Source of the DNA: a virus | Virus record (IMG/VR): IMGVR_UViG_3300032322_001594 | Location: 1-35,391 of that record | Direction: 5' to 3' (one strand) | DNA: 35,391 nt | Shown: positions 1 to 6,868 of the stretch, piece by piece | Position numbering within the stretch: position 1 is the first letter of the stretch | Layout of the letters: every line of letters begins with the position of its first letter | Program-made: the position numbers and the translations under genes | The notes under the pieces: generated by a model | Databases searched by the model: none | Told to the model about the DNA's origin: nothing | The model's input: only the letters and a program-made list of their open reading frames with translations

Positions 1-73
1 AGAAGCGGCCAAAGCCGACATCGCGCGACAGGAAGCGGAGGCGGGGCTATGACTTCTGAAGGGGGAAACCTAC
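1..73. repeat. terminal direct repeat, left copy (circular assembly overlap)
   Basis: Bases 1-73 are identical to 35319-35391. The repeat lies inside coding sequence: it holds the end of a coiled-coil gene and the first codons of the gene starting at 49. Both genes read through without a break when the ends are joined. This is what assembly of a circular or circularly permuted genome gives. A true phage terminal repeat is less likely, because the copy is short and sits within an operon. Confidence 0.9.
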
Positions 74-354
74 AGAAAGCCGGGGCGGGCACCTTTGGGG
101 GGTGCACTCAAACCGCCTCGGCAAAATTTACGGTTGGCGAGATCGGCTTCGGGCCTTCGTGGTCTGCGGAGGACTCGATGGCGGCGTCGATCATTCGGTT
201 GGAGTGCGAAAAGTCGGAGCTAGAGGCCGAGGTGGCTTTGTTGCGGGAGGAGCAGCGAATATTGCGCGGCACGATTGAAGGGCTGCGCGACACGCTTTGC
301 AGCTACAAGTGCGCCGACAAGGCTGCGGCAGACGGAGGCTGGAGCAACATATGA
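49..354 (+). CDS. early small protein with C-terminal coiled coil, unknown function
   Basis: A 101-residue protein that I do not recognise. The first ~45 residues are Gly/Thr-rich and probably disordered. Residues ~48-85 (RLECEKSELEAEVALLREEQ and onward) have the charge and leucine spacing of a coiled coil. Two cysteines lie near the end. The ATG overlaps the stop of the preceding coiled-coil gene by ATGA across the circle join, so the two are probably translationally coupled and may form a pair. A later in-frame ATG at codon 43 would leave just the coiled coil. The stop overlaps the resolvase start in the same ATGA manner, placing it in the early operon. Confidence 0.6.
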   Translation: MTSEGGNLQKAGAGTFGGCTQTASAKFTVGEIGFGPSWSAEDSMAASIIRLECEKSELEAEVALLREEQRILRGTIEGLRDTLCSYKCADKAAADGGWSNI

Positions 355-938
355 GCCGCGAAATCCATTACTGCCGCTGCGGGCAAAGCATTTTCCACGA
401 CATGACCGACTGCGGCGACTGCGCGGAGAGCATGGACAACGTAGTGGTCGGCGTTGACCCCGGCACGGACAAGTCGGCGTTTGCGATTTTCGACGGGCGC
501 GAAGTCATTAGCCACGGCATCTATGAGAACGAGCATTTTCTGAGTCACGGCCTGTGGGCTCGCCGCCATGTGTTTTGCGAGATGATCGCCAGCTACGGCA
601 TGGCCGTTGGTGCATCAGTGTTTGAGACGTGTGTGTGGATCGGTCGCTTTGTCCAGACCGCCAGCGTGAGCGGCGGCAGCGTCACGCGAGTTTTTCGCAA
701 AGATGTAAAGCTGCATCTTTGCAATTCTCCACGCGCCAAAGACGGCAACGTGCGGCAGGCGCTTATTGACCGACTCGGCCCGCAGGGAACTAAGAAAGCG
801 CCGGGGCCGACGTATGGCGTGAAGTCGCACGAGTGGGCCGCGCTCGCGGTGGCCGTGTATGGCTGGGATCAACTTTTCGGACGGGCGAGTGGCCTGTCCA
901 AAACAAACAGCGAAACGCCTGGTGCGCCGGATCGCTGA
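351..938 (+). CDS. RuvC-like Holliday junction resolvase
   Basis: A 195-residue protein with an RNase H-fold resolvase pattern: VVVGVDPGTDKSAFAIFDG (residues 31-49, first catalytic Asp at 36), an acidic residue in VFETCVW (Glu92), and a C-terminal helix SHEWAALAVAVYGW (160-172). RKDVKLHLCNSPRAKDGNVR (117-136) is the segment typical of phage resolvases of this family. Role by family: cutting branched DNA made in replication and recombination, clearing DNA for packaging. The N-terminus carries CRC and CGDC (residues 8-24), which could bind zinc; this is unusual for RuvC. The ATG at 351 overlaps the previous stop and has GGAGG-like sequence upstream. Earlier in-frame starts would only add sequence inside the previous gene. 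Confidence 0.85.
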   Translation: MSREIHYCRCGQSIFHDMTDCGDCAESMDNVVVGVDPGTDKSAFAIFDGREVISHGIYENEHFLSHGLWARRHVFCEMIASYGMAVGASVFETCVWIGRFVQTASVSGGSVTRVFRKDVKLHLCNSPRAKDGNVRQALIDRLGPQGTKKAPGPTYGVKSHEWAALAVAVYGWDQLFGRASGLSKTNSETPGAPDR

Positions 939-972
939 ACAACTAAGCACCATAAGGAGAAGAAGAACACAC

Positions 973-1503
973 ATGGCTAAGATACCACAATCAACGGGCA
1001 GCGGCATCGGCGCGCTGGGGGAACCGCCACCGGCAGGAACATACCTCGCGGTGTGCGTGGACGTGATCGACAGCTACGGCGTCGATCGTCCGAAATTCCA
1101 AAGCGAGGAGATGGAGAAGGTGGACGTGACGCGCTTTGTCTTTGGCGTGCGGACGAAGGGCGGCGCGTTGCACAAGATCGCCACCCGGGAAATGAAGATC
1201 ACGGGCGGGCCCAAAGCCAACCTGACCAAGTTCCTCAAAGCCTGGACGGGCGAGAACCCGAAGCCCGGCATGGACACCGAGGAGCTGAAGGGCAAGGGCG
1301 CTCAGATCACGGTGACGGCCGAGGAATCCCGCAACGGGAAGACCTACAACAACATCACCGGCATCGCGCCGGTCATGGATGGCCTCGAGGACAAGGTGCC
1401 GAAGGCGGAGGCGTTTGCCTCGGTCGGCGGATCGTCGGCCAAGTCGGATGATTCGGACTTGGAGTTTCTCGGGCCGGTCAAAGACAGCAACGATCCGTTC
1501 TGA
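973..1503 (+). CDS. single-stranded DNA-binding-like protein with acidic SNDPF tail
   Basis: A 176-residue protein preceded by a good Shine-Dalgarno sequence (AAGGAGAAG). The centre (NLTKFLKAWTGE to SRNGKTYNNITGI) matches the look of phage proteins annotated as SSB-like: a helix, then a beta segment ending in NGKTYxNI. The last ~35 residues are acidic and Ser-rich and end in DSNDPF, like the acidic C-terminal tip of bacterial SSB (DDIPF). The role would be to coat ssDNA in replication and recombination and recruit partners by the tail. It sits between the resolvase and the exonuclease, which supports this. The fold is inferred, not proven. The helicase at 4540-5769 ends in the same five residues. 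Confidence 0.65.
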   Translation: MAKIPQSTGSGIGALGEPPPAGTYLAVCVDVIDSYGVDRPKFQSEEMEKVDVTRFVFGVRTKGGALHKIATREMKITGGPKANLTKFLKAWTGENPKPGMDTEELKGKGAQITVTAEESRNGKTYNNITGIAPVMDGLEDKVPKAEAFASVGGSSAKSDDSDLEFLGPVKDSNDPF

Positions 1504-1584
1504 GGAATTGGGGCGGGAGCGCAATCGAGGACAACTTTCGACGGGAATCCTCAAGCGCCCCGCCCCGCAACCCTTGCGATTGCG
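1504..1584 (+). promoter_or_regulatory. possible RNA pseudoknot leader of the nuclease gene
   Basis: This 81-base gap holds three complementary pairs: GGGGCGGG (1510-1517) with CCCGCCCC (1559-1566), CGCAATCG (1520-1527) with CGATTGCG (1577-1584), and GAGGA (1527-1531) with TCCTC (1548-1552). The first two pairs interlock in the order A-B-A'-B', which is a pseudoknot arrangement. B' ends on the base before the ATG at 1585, and the gene has no Shine-Dalgarno sequence, so folding could control initiation. This is an inference from base pairing only. Confidence 0.4.
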
Positions 1585-2427
1585 ATGGCTATCATAACGA
1601 AGCCCAGCCTGGGCTCAAGTCACTGGTATTCTTTGGACGGCAAGCCGTGCCACACGGTGCCGAACAAGGACGGAGATGGAACTCGCGCCACGACTATTCG
1701 TGATGCGCGCAAGATGGGGCTGCTGCCGTCGGTCACGACGATCATCGGCATCCTCGACAAACCGCAACTGACCAAATGGAAAATGAGGGAAGCGGCCAAG
1801 GCGGCGCTGAACGTGCCGCCGCCGCAGGGCGAGGAGCCGCTCGATCGGTTTGCCGATCGCGCCATCGAACACGCCATGAGCCAAGTGGGCGAGGCGGCCG
1901 ATCTGGGCAGCCGGATTCACACGGCCATCGAGAATCTGATGCGAGGAAGCGCGGAGGAAGCGCCGGCCGATCTCATCCCCTACGTCAAGCCGGTCATCAC
2001 TTGGATGCGGGAGAAGGGCATCCGTGTGACGCACTCGGAGATTGTCCTGGTCAATCCGATCCACGGCTTTGCCGGGCGGGTGGACAGTCTTTTCACCTGG
2101 GGGCCGGTGGATGCGCCGAATATGGGCATCCTCGACTTCAAGACCAAGAAGACCAAGGAGGGCGAGAAGGTCGAAGCCTACGACGAGCACACGTTGCAGT
2201 TGGCGGCCTACGCGGCCACGCATTTCGGGGCCGAGTATCTCAACCGCGTGCTGGCGGCGAATCTCTTCATCTCGAGCACCGAACCCGGGCGCCTCGAGGT
2301 GGTGAAGCACGACAAGGCGCGGCTGGTGGAGGCTTACCACGCTTTCACGCAGATGTGCGCGGTGTGGCGCTTCCGTAAGGGCTACGACCCACGCCCGGAG
2401 CAATACAGGGAGAGGAGGGCGGCGTGA
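1585..2427 (+). CDS. PD-(D/E)XK nuclease (RecB/Cas4-like phage exonuclease)
   Basis: A 280-residue protein with the PD-(D/E)XK order: SVTTIIGILDKPQL (residues ~48-61), a helix with GSRIHTAIE (His in the RecB-type motif), GFAGRVDSLF with the first Asp, then GILDFKTKK with the D-x-K core, and a final QLAAYA helix. This matches phage exonucleases of the RecB/Cas4 type that resect double-strand ends for recombination. It sits downstream of the SSB-like gene, giving a nuclease plus SSB pair, but no recombinase of the Beta/Erf/RecT type is recognised nearby. The ATG directly follows a possible pseudoknot. The next gene starts inside its stop codon. Confidence 0.8.
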   Translation: MAIITKPSLGSSHWYSLDGKPCHTVPNKDGDGTRATTIRDARKMGLLPSVTTIIGILDKPQLTKWKMREAAKAALNVPPPQGEEPLDRFADRAIEHAMSQVGEAADLGSRIHTAIENLMRGSAEEAPADLIPYVKPVITWMREKGIRVTHSEIVLVNPIHGFAGRVDSLFTWGPVDAPNMGILDFKTKKTKEGEKVEAYDEHTLQLAAYAATHFGAEYLNRVLAANLFISSTEPGRLEVVKHDKARLVEAYHAFTQMCAVWRFRKGYDPRPEQYRERRAA

Positions 2428-2621
2428 TTGCGGCACAAACCACCATCGACAGCGCCATCCTGCGCCTGGCTAAAGAACGCAACGAGGCGCGCAATCTCGC
2501 CAAGCAGTTGTTCTGGGCCTTGCCGGCCGGCGGCGGGCACATGGACGAGCAATCGGTCAACGCGGCTTACTACTCGTTTATCAAGGCGAGCCGGGAATGG
2601 AAGGAGGGCGGCGATGAGTGA
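2424..2621 (+). CDS. small helical early protein, unknown function
   Basis: A 65-residue protein starting with GTG at 2424, which overlaps the nuclease stop (GTGA) and follows a strong GAGGAGGG Shine-Dalgarno sequence. Predicted mostly helical (SAILRLAKERNEARNLAKQL), with no recognised motif. It overlaps the start of the DUF551-like gene by 8 bases. The tight overlaps on both sides indicate a translationally coupled early operon. Function unknown. Confidence 0.6.
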   Translation: MIAAQTTIDSAILRLAKERNEARNLAKQLFWALPAGGGHMDEQSVNAAYYSFIKASREWKEGGDE

Positions 2622-2832
2622 GTGGATACCCGCCGACAAGGAACTGCCGGGAAACCCGCGTTGCGTGCTGGCGACCGATGGCGAGGCGCATTTTATCGCA
2701 GTCTACGACCACGAAGGCGAGATGGCGAACCGAACCATTTTGATGGGCCGCAAGTGGTATGAGGCATTCACGGGCGAAGAAACCGACAGCGTCATCACGC
2801 ATTGGATGGAACTGCCGGAGGTGCCGGAATGA
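2614..2832 (+). CDS. DUF551-like small phage protein
   Basis: A 72-residue protein that begins MSEWIPADKELPGNPRCVLA and ends VITHWMELPEVPE. This is the pattern of DUF551 proteins (start like SEWIsv.drLP, end like ITHWmpLPepP), which are common in phage early regions and of unknown biochemical role. ATG at 2614 has GGAGGG nine bases upstream. The stop overlaps the next start by ATGA. Confidence 0.75.
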   Translation: MSEWIPADKELPGNPRCVLATDGEAHFIAVYDHEGEMANRTILMGRKWYEAFTGEETDSVITHWMELPEVPE

Positions 2833-3020
2833 ATGGTTGGAGCAACAATCCGAACCGCTACCTATGGCAAAACGGCAAGGGCTGGTGGATGCGCGTGCAG
2901 CCATACGATCCAGTCAAGACCGAACGCTTGGCATTCAACCTCAAGACCCGCGACCTCGAGGAGGCCCGCAAGCGTCGGGATGAAATGATTGCCAGCAATG
3001 GTTGGAGGTTTGCGCGATGA
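2829..3020 (+). CDS. stand-alone integrase-arm-like DNA-binding domain (candidate)
   Basis: A 63-residue protein: a short polar N-terminus, then WWMRVQPYDPVKTERLAFNL and a helix beginning KTRDLEEARKRRDEM. This strand-strand-strand-helix pattern, with the phrase 'T.dleEA..r.de', resembles the arm-binding (AP2-like) N-terminal domain of tyrosine integrases, but here there is no core-binding or catalytic domain. If real it might bind arm-type sites or other DNA on its own. The full integrase of this phage is elsewhere (31746-32750). Start is supported by GGAGG upstream and by the ATGA overlap with the previous gene. The assignment rests on pattern only. Confidence 0.5.
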   Translation: MNGWSNNPNRYLWQNGKGWWMRVQPYDPVKTERLAFNLKTRDLEEARKRRDEMIASNGWRFAR

Positions 3021-3406
3021 CTGCCGAACTACCAGGGATCTCGGACCATTTGGCCGTTGAGAAGGCCGCCGCCCAAGATCGGTGGCGCGACAAACTGGAC
3101 GAAGACAATCTGCGCTCAATGCGGACGTGTTGGCCCGAGTGGGACGGCCCGAAGGTTGGCATGACGGCACAAGTTAAGTCGCCGGTTGTCTTTAGCATTA
3201 CCGATGGCGGAATGCGCTACCACGGCGGCGCTCCTGTGGTGCTGGAGTCGCATGACGGCTTATATTGGACGGCGCGCGTCGAATACGGCGACCACTGCCC
3301 GATTGCGCCGATATACAATGGCCACCGGCTGCGGTTGCGAATGATGGACATTTGGCCGCCGGTGTATGAGTTGCGCGAACAGCGATTCGGGGAGGGCTCG
3401 CGATGA
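3017..3406 (+). CDS. early protein of unknown function, 129 aa
   Basis: A 129-residue protein that I do not recognise. The N-terminal third is helical and charged (HLAVEKAAAQDRWRDKLDED). The rest looks beta-rich, with aromatic residues (YHGGAPVVLESHDGLYWTAR) and a WPPVY segment near the end. No catalytic motif is evident. The ATG overlaps the previous stop (ATGA) and has TTGGAGG 9 bases upstream. It lies in the run of coupled small genes before the primase. Confidence 0.6.
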   Translation: MTAELPGISDHLAVEKAAAQDRWRDKLDEDNLRSMRTCWPEWDGPKVGMTAQVKSPVVFSITDGGMRYHGGAPVVLESHDGLYWTARVEYGDHCPIAPIYNGHRLRLRMMDIWPPVYELREQRFGEGSR

Positions 3407-3654
3407 CCGAGCAACTTCAACTACTGCCGGCGCACCCCGACGATCACCTGTTTCCTTACTGGCGCAAGCAGTTAGCCGCGTGGCCGTGCGACGTGTTCAC
3501 CTATCGCAATATGCGCGACACGAGCGGCTGGTCGATGGCCTGCCAGGGAATGTGCTTTGCGCGGTGGCTTTTTGAGGCCGGACAGATGGCCCGCTCGGAG
3601 TATCGGCGTTGGTGGCGGTTGGAGCGGGCGGTGATTAGGAGGGACGCGCTATGA
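3403..3654 (+). CDS. early protein of unknown function, 83 aa
   Basis: An 83-residue protein, rich in Trp, Arg and Met, with no recognised domain. The second half (GMCFARWLFEAGQMARSEYRRWWRLERA) would form amphipathic helices. The ATG overlaps the previous stop (ATGA) and has GGGGAGGG upstream. Its own stop overlaps the primase start, suggesting coupled translation with replication genes. Confidence 0.6.
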   Translation: MTEQLQLLPAHPDDHLFPYWRKQLAAWPCDVFTYRNMRDTSGWSMACQGMCFARWLFEAGQMARSEYRRWWRLERAVIRRDAL

Positions 3655-4547
3655 CCGACAGCAAATTCCTCGCTTGGTGCCGCAACCCGAACAAGCGCAA
3701 GCGGCAGGCGTCCAGCTTGCACGGCCAGATCTATGCCTGGGCGTGTATGCTGCGCGATGACGACATCGGCCACGCCCGCGCTTATCACATCATCCGGCGG
3801 ATGGTGGATGCGGTGCGGGAGGACAATGGTGGGCGGTTCACGCCTGACCGCGAGATCCTGTCGGCTATCCAATACGCCTACGAGGTGACGCCGAGCACGG
3901 GCACCGCCCGGGTGAGGCCGTGGCCGGTGCCGAATAAGACGCTTCAAGCGGAGTGCCGCCGGCTGTCGAAGCGGCGGGAGTGGTCGCTGGAGAAGTTGCG
4001 CGAGGCGTCGGCGCTGGATGCTGCGGAAATGGAAAAGACCGCGCCTGAGTGGTTCCTTGGCTCATTGCTGGGCGGCAGCGAGGTGCTTGCCTGCGTGGGG
4101 CTCGGGGTGGCGAAGTTTGAGACGGCGGCGATGTCGGCTTTTGCCGGGCAGTTGCGGATGTGGGAGTTCGTCGTGCCGAACGCGATGTCGGCCCTCGAGG
4201 GCAAGCGCAAGAGCGACGGCGAGCTTTCCGCGCACACCCTGGACAACACGGGCCCGCGTCAGAACATCGTGGTGGAGTTCGATGACGGTGCGAATTTGGA
4301 CGAGCAGGCGGCGCGGCACATCTGGCTCTCGGAGTTCCGCGATCTGCGGATGGTGGTCTTCAGCGGCAGCAAGTCGCTGCATGGCTGGTATCGGGCGACG
4401 GACGAGGCCAGTGACCGGAAATTTATGGAGGAGGCCGTCCGCCTAGGCGGCGACCCGAAGACATGGCTGAAGTCGCAGTTCGTGCGGATGCCGAACGGGC
4501 AGCGGGAGAACGGGACAATTCAACGAGTGGAATTTTTCGATGCGTAA
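3651..4547 (+). CDS. compact AEP-type DNA primase (candidate)
   Basis: A 298-residue protein. The C-terminal half carries motifs of the archaeo-eukaryotic primase superfamily: NIVVEFDDG (205-213, acidic motif I with Glu209/Asp211), VVFSGSKSLHGWY (235-247, S-x-H motif II with His244), and VRMPNGQRENG (278-288), seen in phage AEP primases. The N-terminal half is helical and basic and may bind DNA. Role: making primers for phage DNA replication with the helicase that follows. It is shorter than primase-polymerase-helicase fusions, because the ATPase is a separate gene overlapping by 8 bases. ATG at 3651 has a strong AGGAGGG. The third acidic residue of the AEP site is not certain. Confidence 0.7.
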   Translation: MTDSKFLAWCRNPNKRKRQASSLHGQIYAWACMLRDDDIGHARAYHIIRRMVDAVREDNGGRFTPDREILSAIQYAYEVTPSTGTARVRPWPVPNKTLQAECRRLSKRREWSLEKLREASALDAAEMEKTAPEWFLGSLLGGSEVLACVGLGVAKFETAAMSAFAGQLRMWEFVVPNAMSALEGKRKSDGELSAHTLDNTGPRQNIVVEFDDGANLDEQAARHIWLSEFRDLRMVVFSGSKSLHGWYRATDEASDRKFMEEAVRLGGDPKTWLKSQFVRMPNGQRENGTIQRVEFFDA

Positions 4548-5769
4548 TGTTCACAAAGCACAACCGGCGGGCTTTCAAGCCTTCAAGGAAACCGAACACA
4601 TGGACGCGGCGGGCGAGCCGACTAACGTCCACAAGCTCGAGGTGGCCGATGACGCGCCGGATTCGGATGCGTTGCCGCCTTGGCTGAAGGGCAACGAGCT
4701 TTTCGCGCTGAAGGCGCAGACCCCGGGGCTGCTCATCTGCGGGCCGGATGGCGGCGAGGATGGGGCCATTCTGCGGCAACGGCGGAAGCTGGTGATCGGC
4801 GGTTCGTCCAAGATGGGTAAGACGTGGACGCTGCTCGATCTGGCGTTGGCCGTGGCGTCGGGGGGCTATTGGCTTGGCAAGTTCAAGTGCGAGCAGGGGG
4901 CGGTGCTCTATGTGAACCTCGAGCTCGATGGCTCGACGGCCGCGCGCCGCGCCGAGTGGATCGCCACGTTTCGCGGGATCGCGGATGATGACCGGCTGCC
5001 GGCCGAGGTGCATGAGCGGTTCCTGACGTGGAATCTGCGGGGCAAGTGCTACGACCTGACCATCATGCTGTCGGCGGCGCGCAAACGCCTGGCAGAAGTG
5101 CCGGGCGGTCTGCGGCTGATCGTGCTCGACCCGATCTACAAGACCTACGGCGGGCGGGACGAGAACGCGGCTGGCGACATGGCCGGGCTAATGCTCGAGC
5201 TCGAGCAGTTTGCCGACGAGTGCGGGGCGGCGATTGCCTTTGCCGCGCACTTCAGCAAGGGCAACCAAGCGGGCAAGGAGGCAATGGACCGCATTTCGGG
5301 CAGTGGGGTCATGGCGCGCGACCCGGATGCCATCGTGACCTTCACGCCGCACGAGGAGGAGAATTGCTTTGTGTTGGAGGCGAGCTTGAGGGAGTTCGCG
5401 CCGATACCGTCCACGGTCTTTGAGTGGGCCGCCCCGGTGCTTAACCCGCGCGATGAGCTCGACCCGGGCAAGCTGCGGCAGGCGGGCAAGGCGGCGATCA
5501 GCAAGGCGCCTGAGCGGGCCGATGCGGTGCGGGCGGCGCTGGTGGCTAATGGGGGCAGTCTGCCGAGCCGGTCGGCGCTGACGGCGGCAATCAAGTCGGG
5601 GGGCAAATTTCCCGACAACAACGCAATCGCGGCATGGCGCAAATGCCTCAAAGACCACCCGCAGGCTTTGGCCGAGGTGGGCGTGGAAATGGTGCCAACG
5701 GACAACGGAAAAGACCCGGTTTGGCGCCTTAAAAAAGCCGATAGAAAGGCATCAAATGACCCCTTCTGA
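4540..5769 (+). CDS. RepA-like replicative helicase ATPase (AAA_25 type) with SNDPF tail
   Basis: A 409-residue protein with a RecA-fold ATPase core: Walker A GGSSKMGKTW (residues 87-96), LYVNLELDG with a candidate catalytic Glu128, Walker B LRLIVLDPIY (191-200), and a sensor-like AAHFSKG (235-241). This is the arrangement of RepA/RSF1010-type hexameric helicases encoded by plasmids and phages. The C-terminal ~90 residues (EDRADAVRAAL-like helices, then VPTDNGKDPVWRLKK) resemble a winged-helix region. It ends in ASNDPF, matching the last five residues of the SSB-like protein. The start at 4540 overlaps the primase. A second possible start is ATG 4600, which has AAGGA upstream. Works with the primase at the fork. 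Confidence 0.75.
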   Translation: MRNVHKAQPAGFQAFKETEHMDAAGEPTNVHKLEVADDAPDSDALPPWLKGNELFALKAQTPGLLICGPDGGEDGAILRQRRKLVIGGSSKMGKTWTLLDLALAVASGGYWLGKFKCEQGAVLYVNLELDGSTAARRAEWIATFRGIADDDRLPAEVHERFLTWNLRGKCYDLTIMLSAARKRLAEVPGGLRLIVLDPIYKTYGGRDENAAGDMAGLMLELEQFADECGAAIAFAAHFSKGNQAGKEAMDRISGSGVMARDPDAIVTFTPHEEENCFVLEASLREFAPIPSTVFEWAAPVLNPRDELDPGKLRQAGKAAISKAPERADAVRAALVANGGSLPSRSALTAAIKSGGKFPDNNAIAAWRKCLKDHPQALAEVGVEMVPTDNGKDPVWRLKKADRKASNDPF

Positions 5770-5907
5770 CCTCCTCCAACCCCCCCCCTACGACCCTTAT
5801 AGTATTAAGTATGGGGTAGGGGGTTCCCGTAAGACCAAGGACGGCCGGAGCCTACCGGCCCGTCCGCCCATGGTCTGTAGGGCTGAACCCAATGAGCCAA
5901 TAGACCA
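5770..5907. other. structured intergenic region after the helicase; candidate origin or terminator
   Basis: No gene is seen in these 138 bases. A run of nine C (5787 region) pairs with TAGGGGG about 30 bases on, with an AT-rich centre (TTATAGTATTAAGTAT) between them. A second hairpin follows at about 5833-5877: AGACCA pairs with TGGTCT outside, and GGACGGCCGG pairs with CCGGCCCGTCC inside, with one bulge. There is no T-run, so it is not a classic intrinsic terminator. An AT-rich core between G/C tracts next to helicase and primase genes is the kind of place where an origin could lie, but this is an inference. Confidence 0.4.
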
Positions 5908-6111
5908 ATGAAAAAAAGACGCAAAGCCAGACTGGCCGAATTACGAGAAGGCAGGCCAACCCTCAACAACGGCCACCCGGCCGAATGGCTGATCGCGGCC
6001 GTGGGCCAAGAGGCGGCTGATGCGGCTGTATTGTTCGACGCGTGGGCCGTCGAGCTGGTCACCGAAGGGGTGACGGTGAGGTTGGCTGAGACGTTAAGGA
6101 GGCCGGCATGA
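5908..6111 (+). CDS. small early protein of unknown function, 67 aa
   Basis: A 67-residue protein with a very basic start (MKKRRKARLAELREGR) followed by an acidic, helical part (QEAADAAVLFDAWAVELVTEG). No family recognised. There is no clear Shine-Dalgarno sequence; the start follows the structured intergenic region. The stop overlaps the next ATG by four bases after a strong AAGGAGG, so the next two genes are coupled to it. Confidence 0.5.
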   Translation: MKKRRKARLAELREGRPTLNNGHPAEWLIAAVGQEAADAAVLFDAWAVELVTEGVTVRLAETLRRPA

Positions 6112-6293
6112 CCGAATCCAAACACTACCTGCCCAATGGGGCCAAAGCGATTTACCCAACGCTGGCAAAAGCCATCGCGGCCCGATGCAAGGTGGCGCGG
6201 CAACGAGGGGATCGGTGGCGATCACAGTTACGCATTTACCGGGTGGCGAAGGGTTGGTGCTTAACCAAAATGACGAAGGGACAACTGCTATGA
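6108..6293 (+). CDS. small basic early protein, 61 aa
   Basis: A 61-residue, strongly basic protein (many Arg/Lys) starting MTESKHYLPNGAKAIYPTLA. AAGGAGG lies 6 bases before the ATG, and ATGA overlaps join it to both neighbours. No family recognised. The charge suggests nucleic acid contact, but nothing more can be said. Confidence 0.55.
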   Translation: MTESKHYLPNGAKAIYPTLAKAIAARCKVARQRGDRWRSQLRIYRVAKGWCLTKMTKGQLL

Positions 6294-6868
6294 TTGACAC
6301 GAAACGCGCGCAAATGCTTGGAGGAGATCCAGCCGATAGAAAAGAGGCGTCCTATTGGCCGGAATACAAAGATTCGCCACAGGACATCTTCCTCGACCGC
6401 CTGGCCGAACTATTCCGAGCCAGTGGGGAGTCAATGCCGGCCCTCGTCGCCAAATTGGCTGGCGTGGCCTTTATCGAAACCGTCAAAGAAACGGACAACG
6501 ACGCCATACGCATTTCCCAGCGCGATGCCATTGTTCGCTTCATGCAGCAAGCGAGGGAGGCGTCGGCCTGTCCCGATCTGCAATACTTCGTGGCGTGTTG
6601 GATGGCGGCTTTCGAGCTCGAGGACAAAGACGAGGACAGGACTCAGACTAGCATTGCCAAGCAGTTTGGCGTCACACGGGCGGCAGTATCCAAGCGGGTG
6701 GTGGAGATCCGCAAGGCGGCGAACCCGGCGACGATTGGGCGCGGCCAGAAGAGTATCGAGGCGCGCAAGACCTATGCTTTCCGACAGTTAATCCAGGCGC
6801 AGACCAGGATAAAACTAGACCTAAACAACCAACAGAAAGAGACGAACGAACTATGGGTAACGAACTAA
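6290..6868 (+). CDS. helix-turn-helix protein, sigma-70 region 4-like or regulator
   Basis: A 192-residue protein. Residues ~120-150 contain TQTSIAKQFGVTRAAVSKRV, a clear helix-turn-helix (turn at FGV, recognition helix TRAAVSKRV). The N-terminal part is helical with FLDRLAELFRASGESMPALV. The C-terminus is polar and Gln-rich. It may regulate the switch to the late genes that start just downstream, or act in DNA packaging or replication; the sequence does not decide. The ATG at 6290 overlaps the previous stop. A second in-frame ATG at 6314 has TTGACA 20 bases upstream, the spacing seen for many late genes, so the shorter form is possible. Confidence 0.6.
   Translation: MIDTKRAQMLGGDPADRKEASYWPEYKDSPQDIFLDRLAELFRASGESMPALVAKLAGVAFIETVKETDNDAIRISQRDAIVRFMQQAREASACPDLQYFVACWMAAFELEDKDEDRTQTSIAKQFGVTRAAVSKRVVEIRKAANPATIGRGQKSIEARKTYAFRQLIQAQTRIKLDLNNQQKETNELWVTN

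Noticed and set aside
1-73. Terminal repeat as a genuine phage direct terminal repeat
   Set aside because: It lies within a coding operon, is short, and a GpA-type terminase predicts cos packaging; assembly overlap of a circle is simpler.
1615-2436. Long minus-strand open frame opposite the nuclease (273 codons)
   Set aside because: Shadow of a GC-rich gene; His/Arg/Leu-rich product without motif, while the + strand has clear nuclease motifs.
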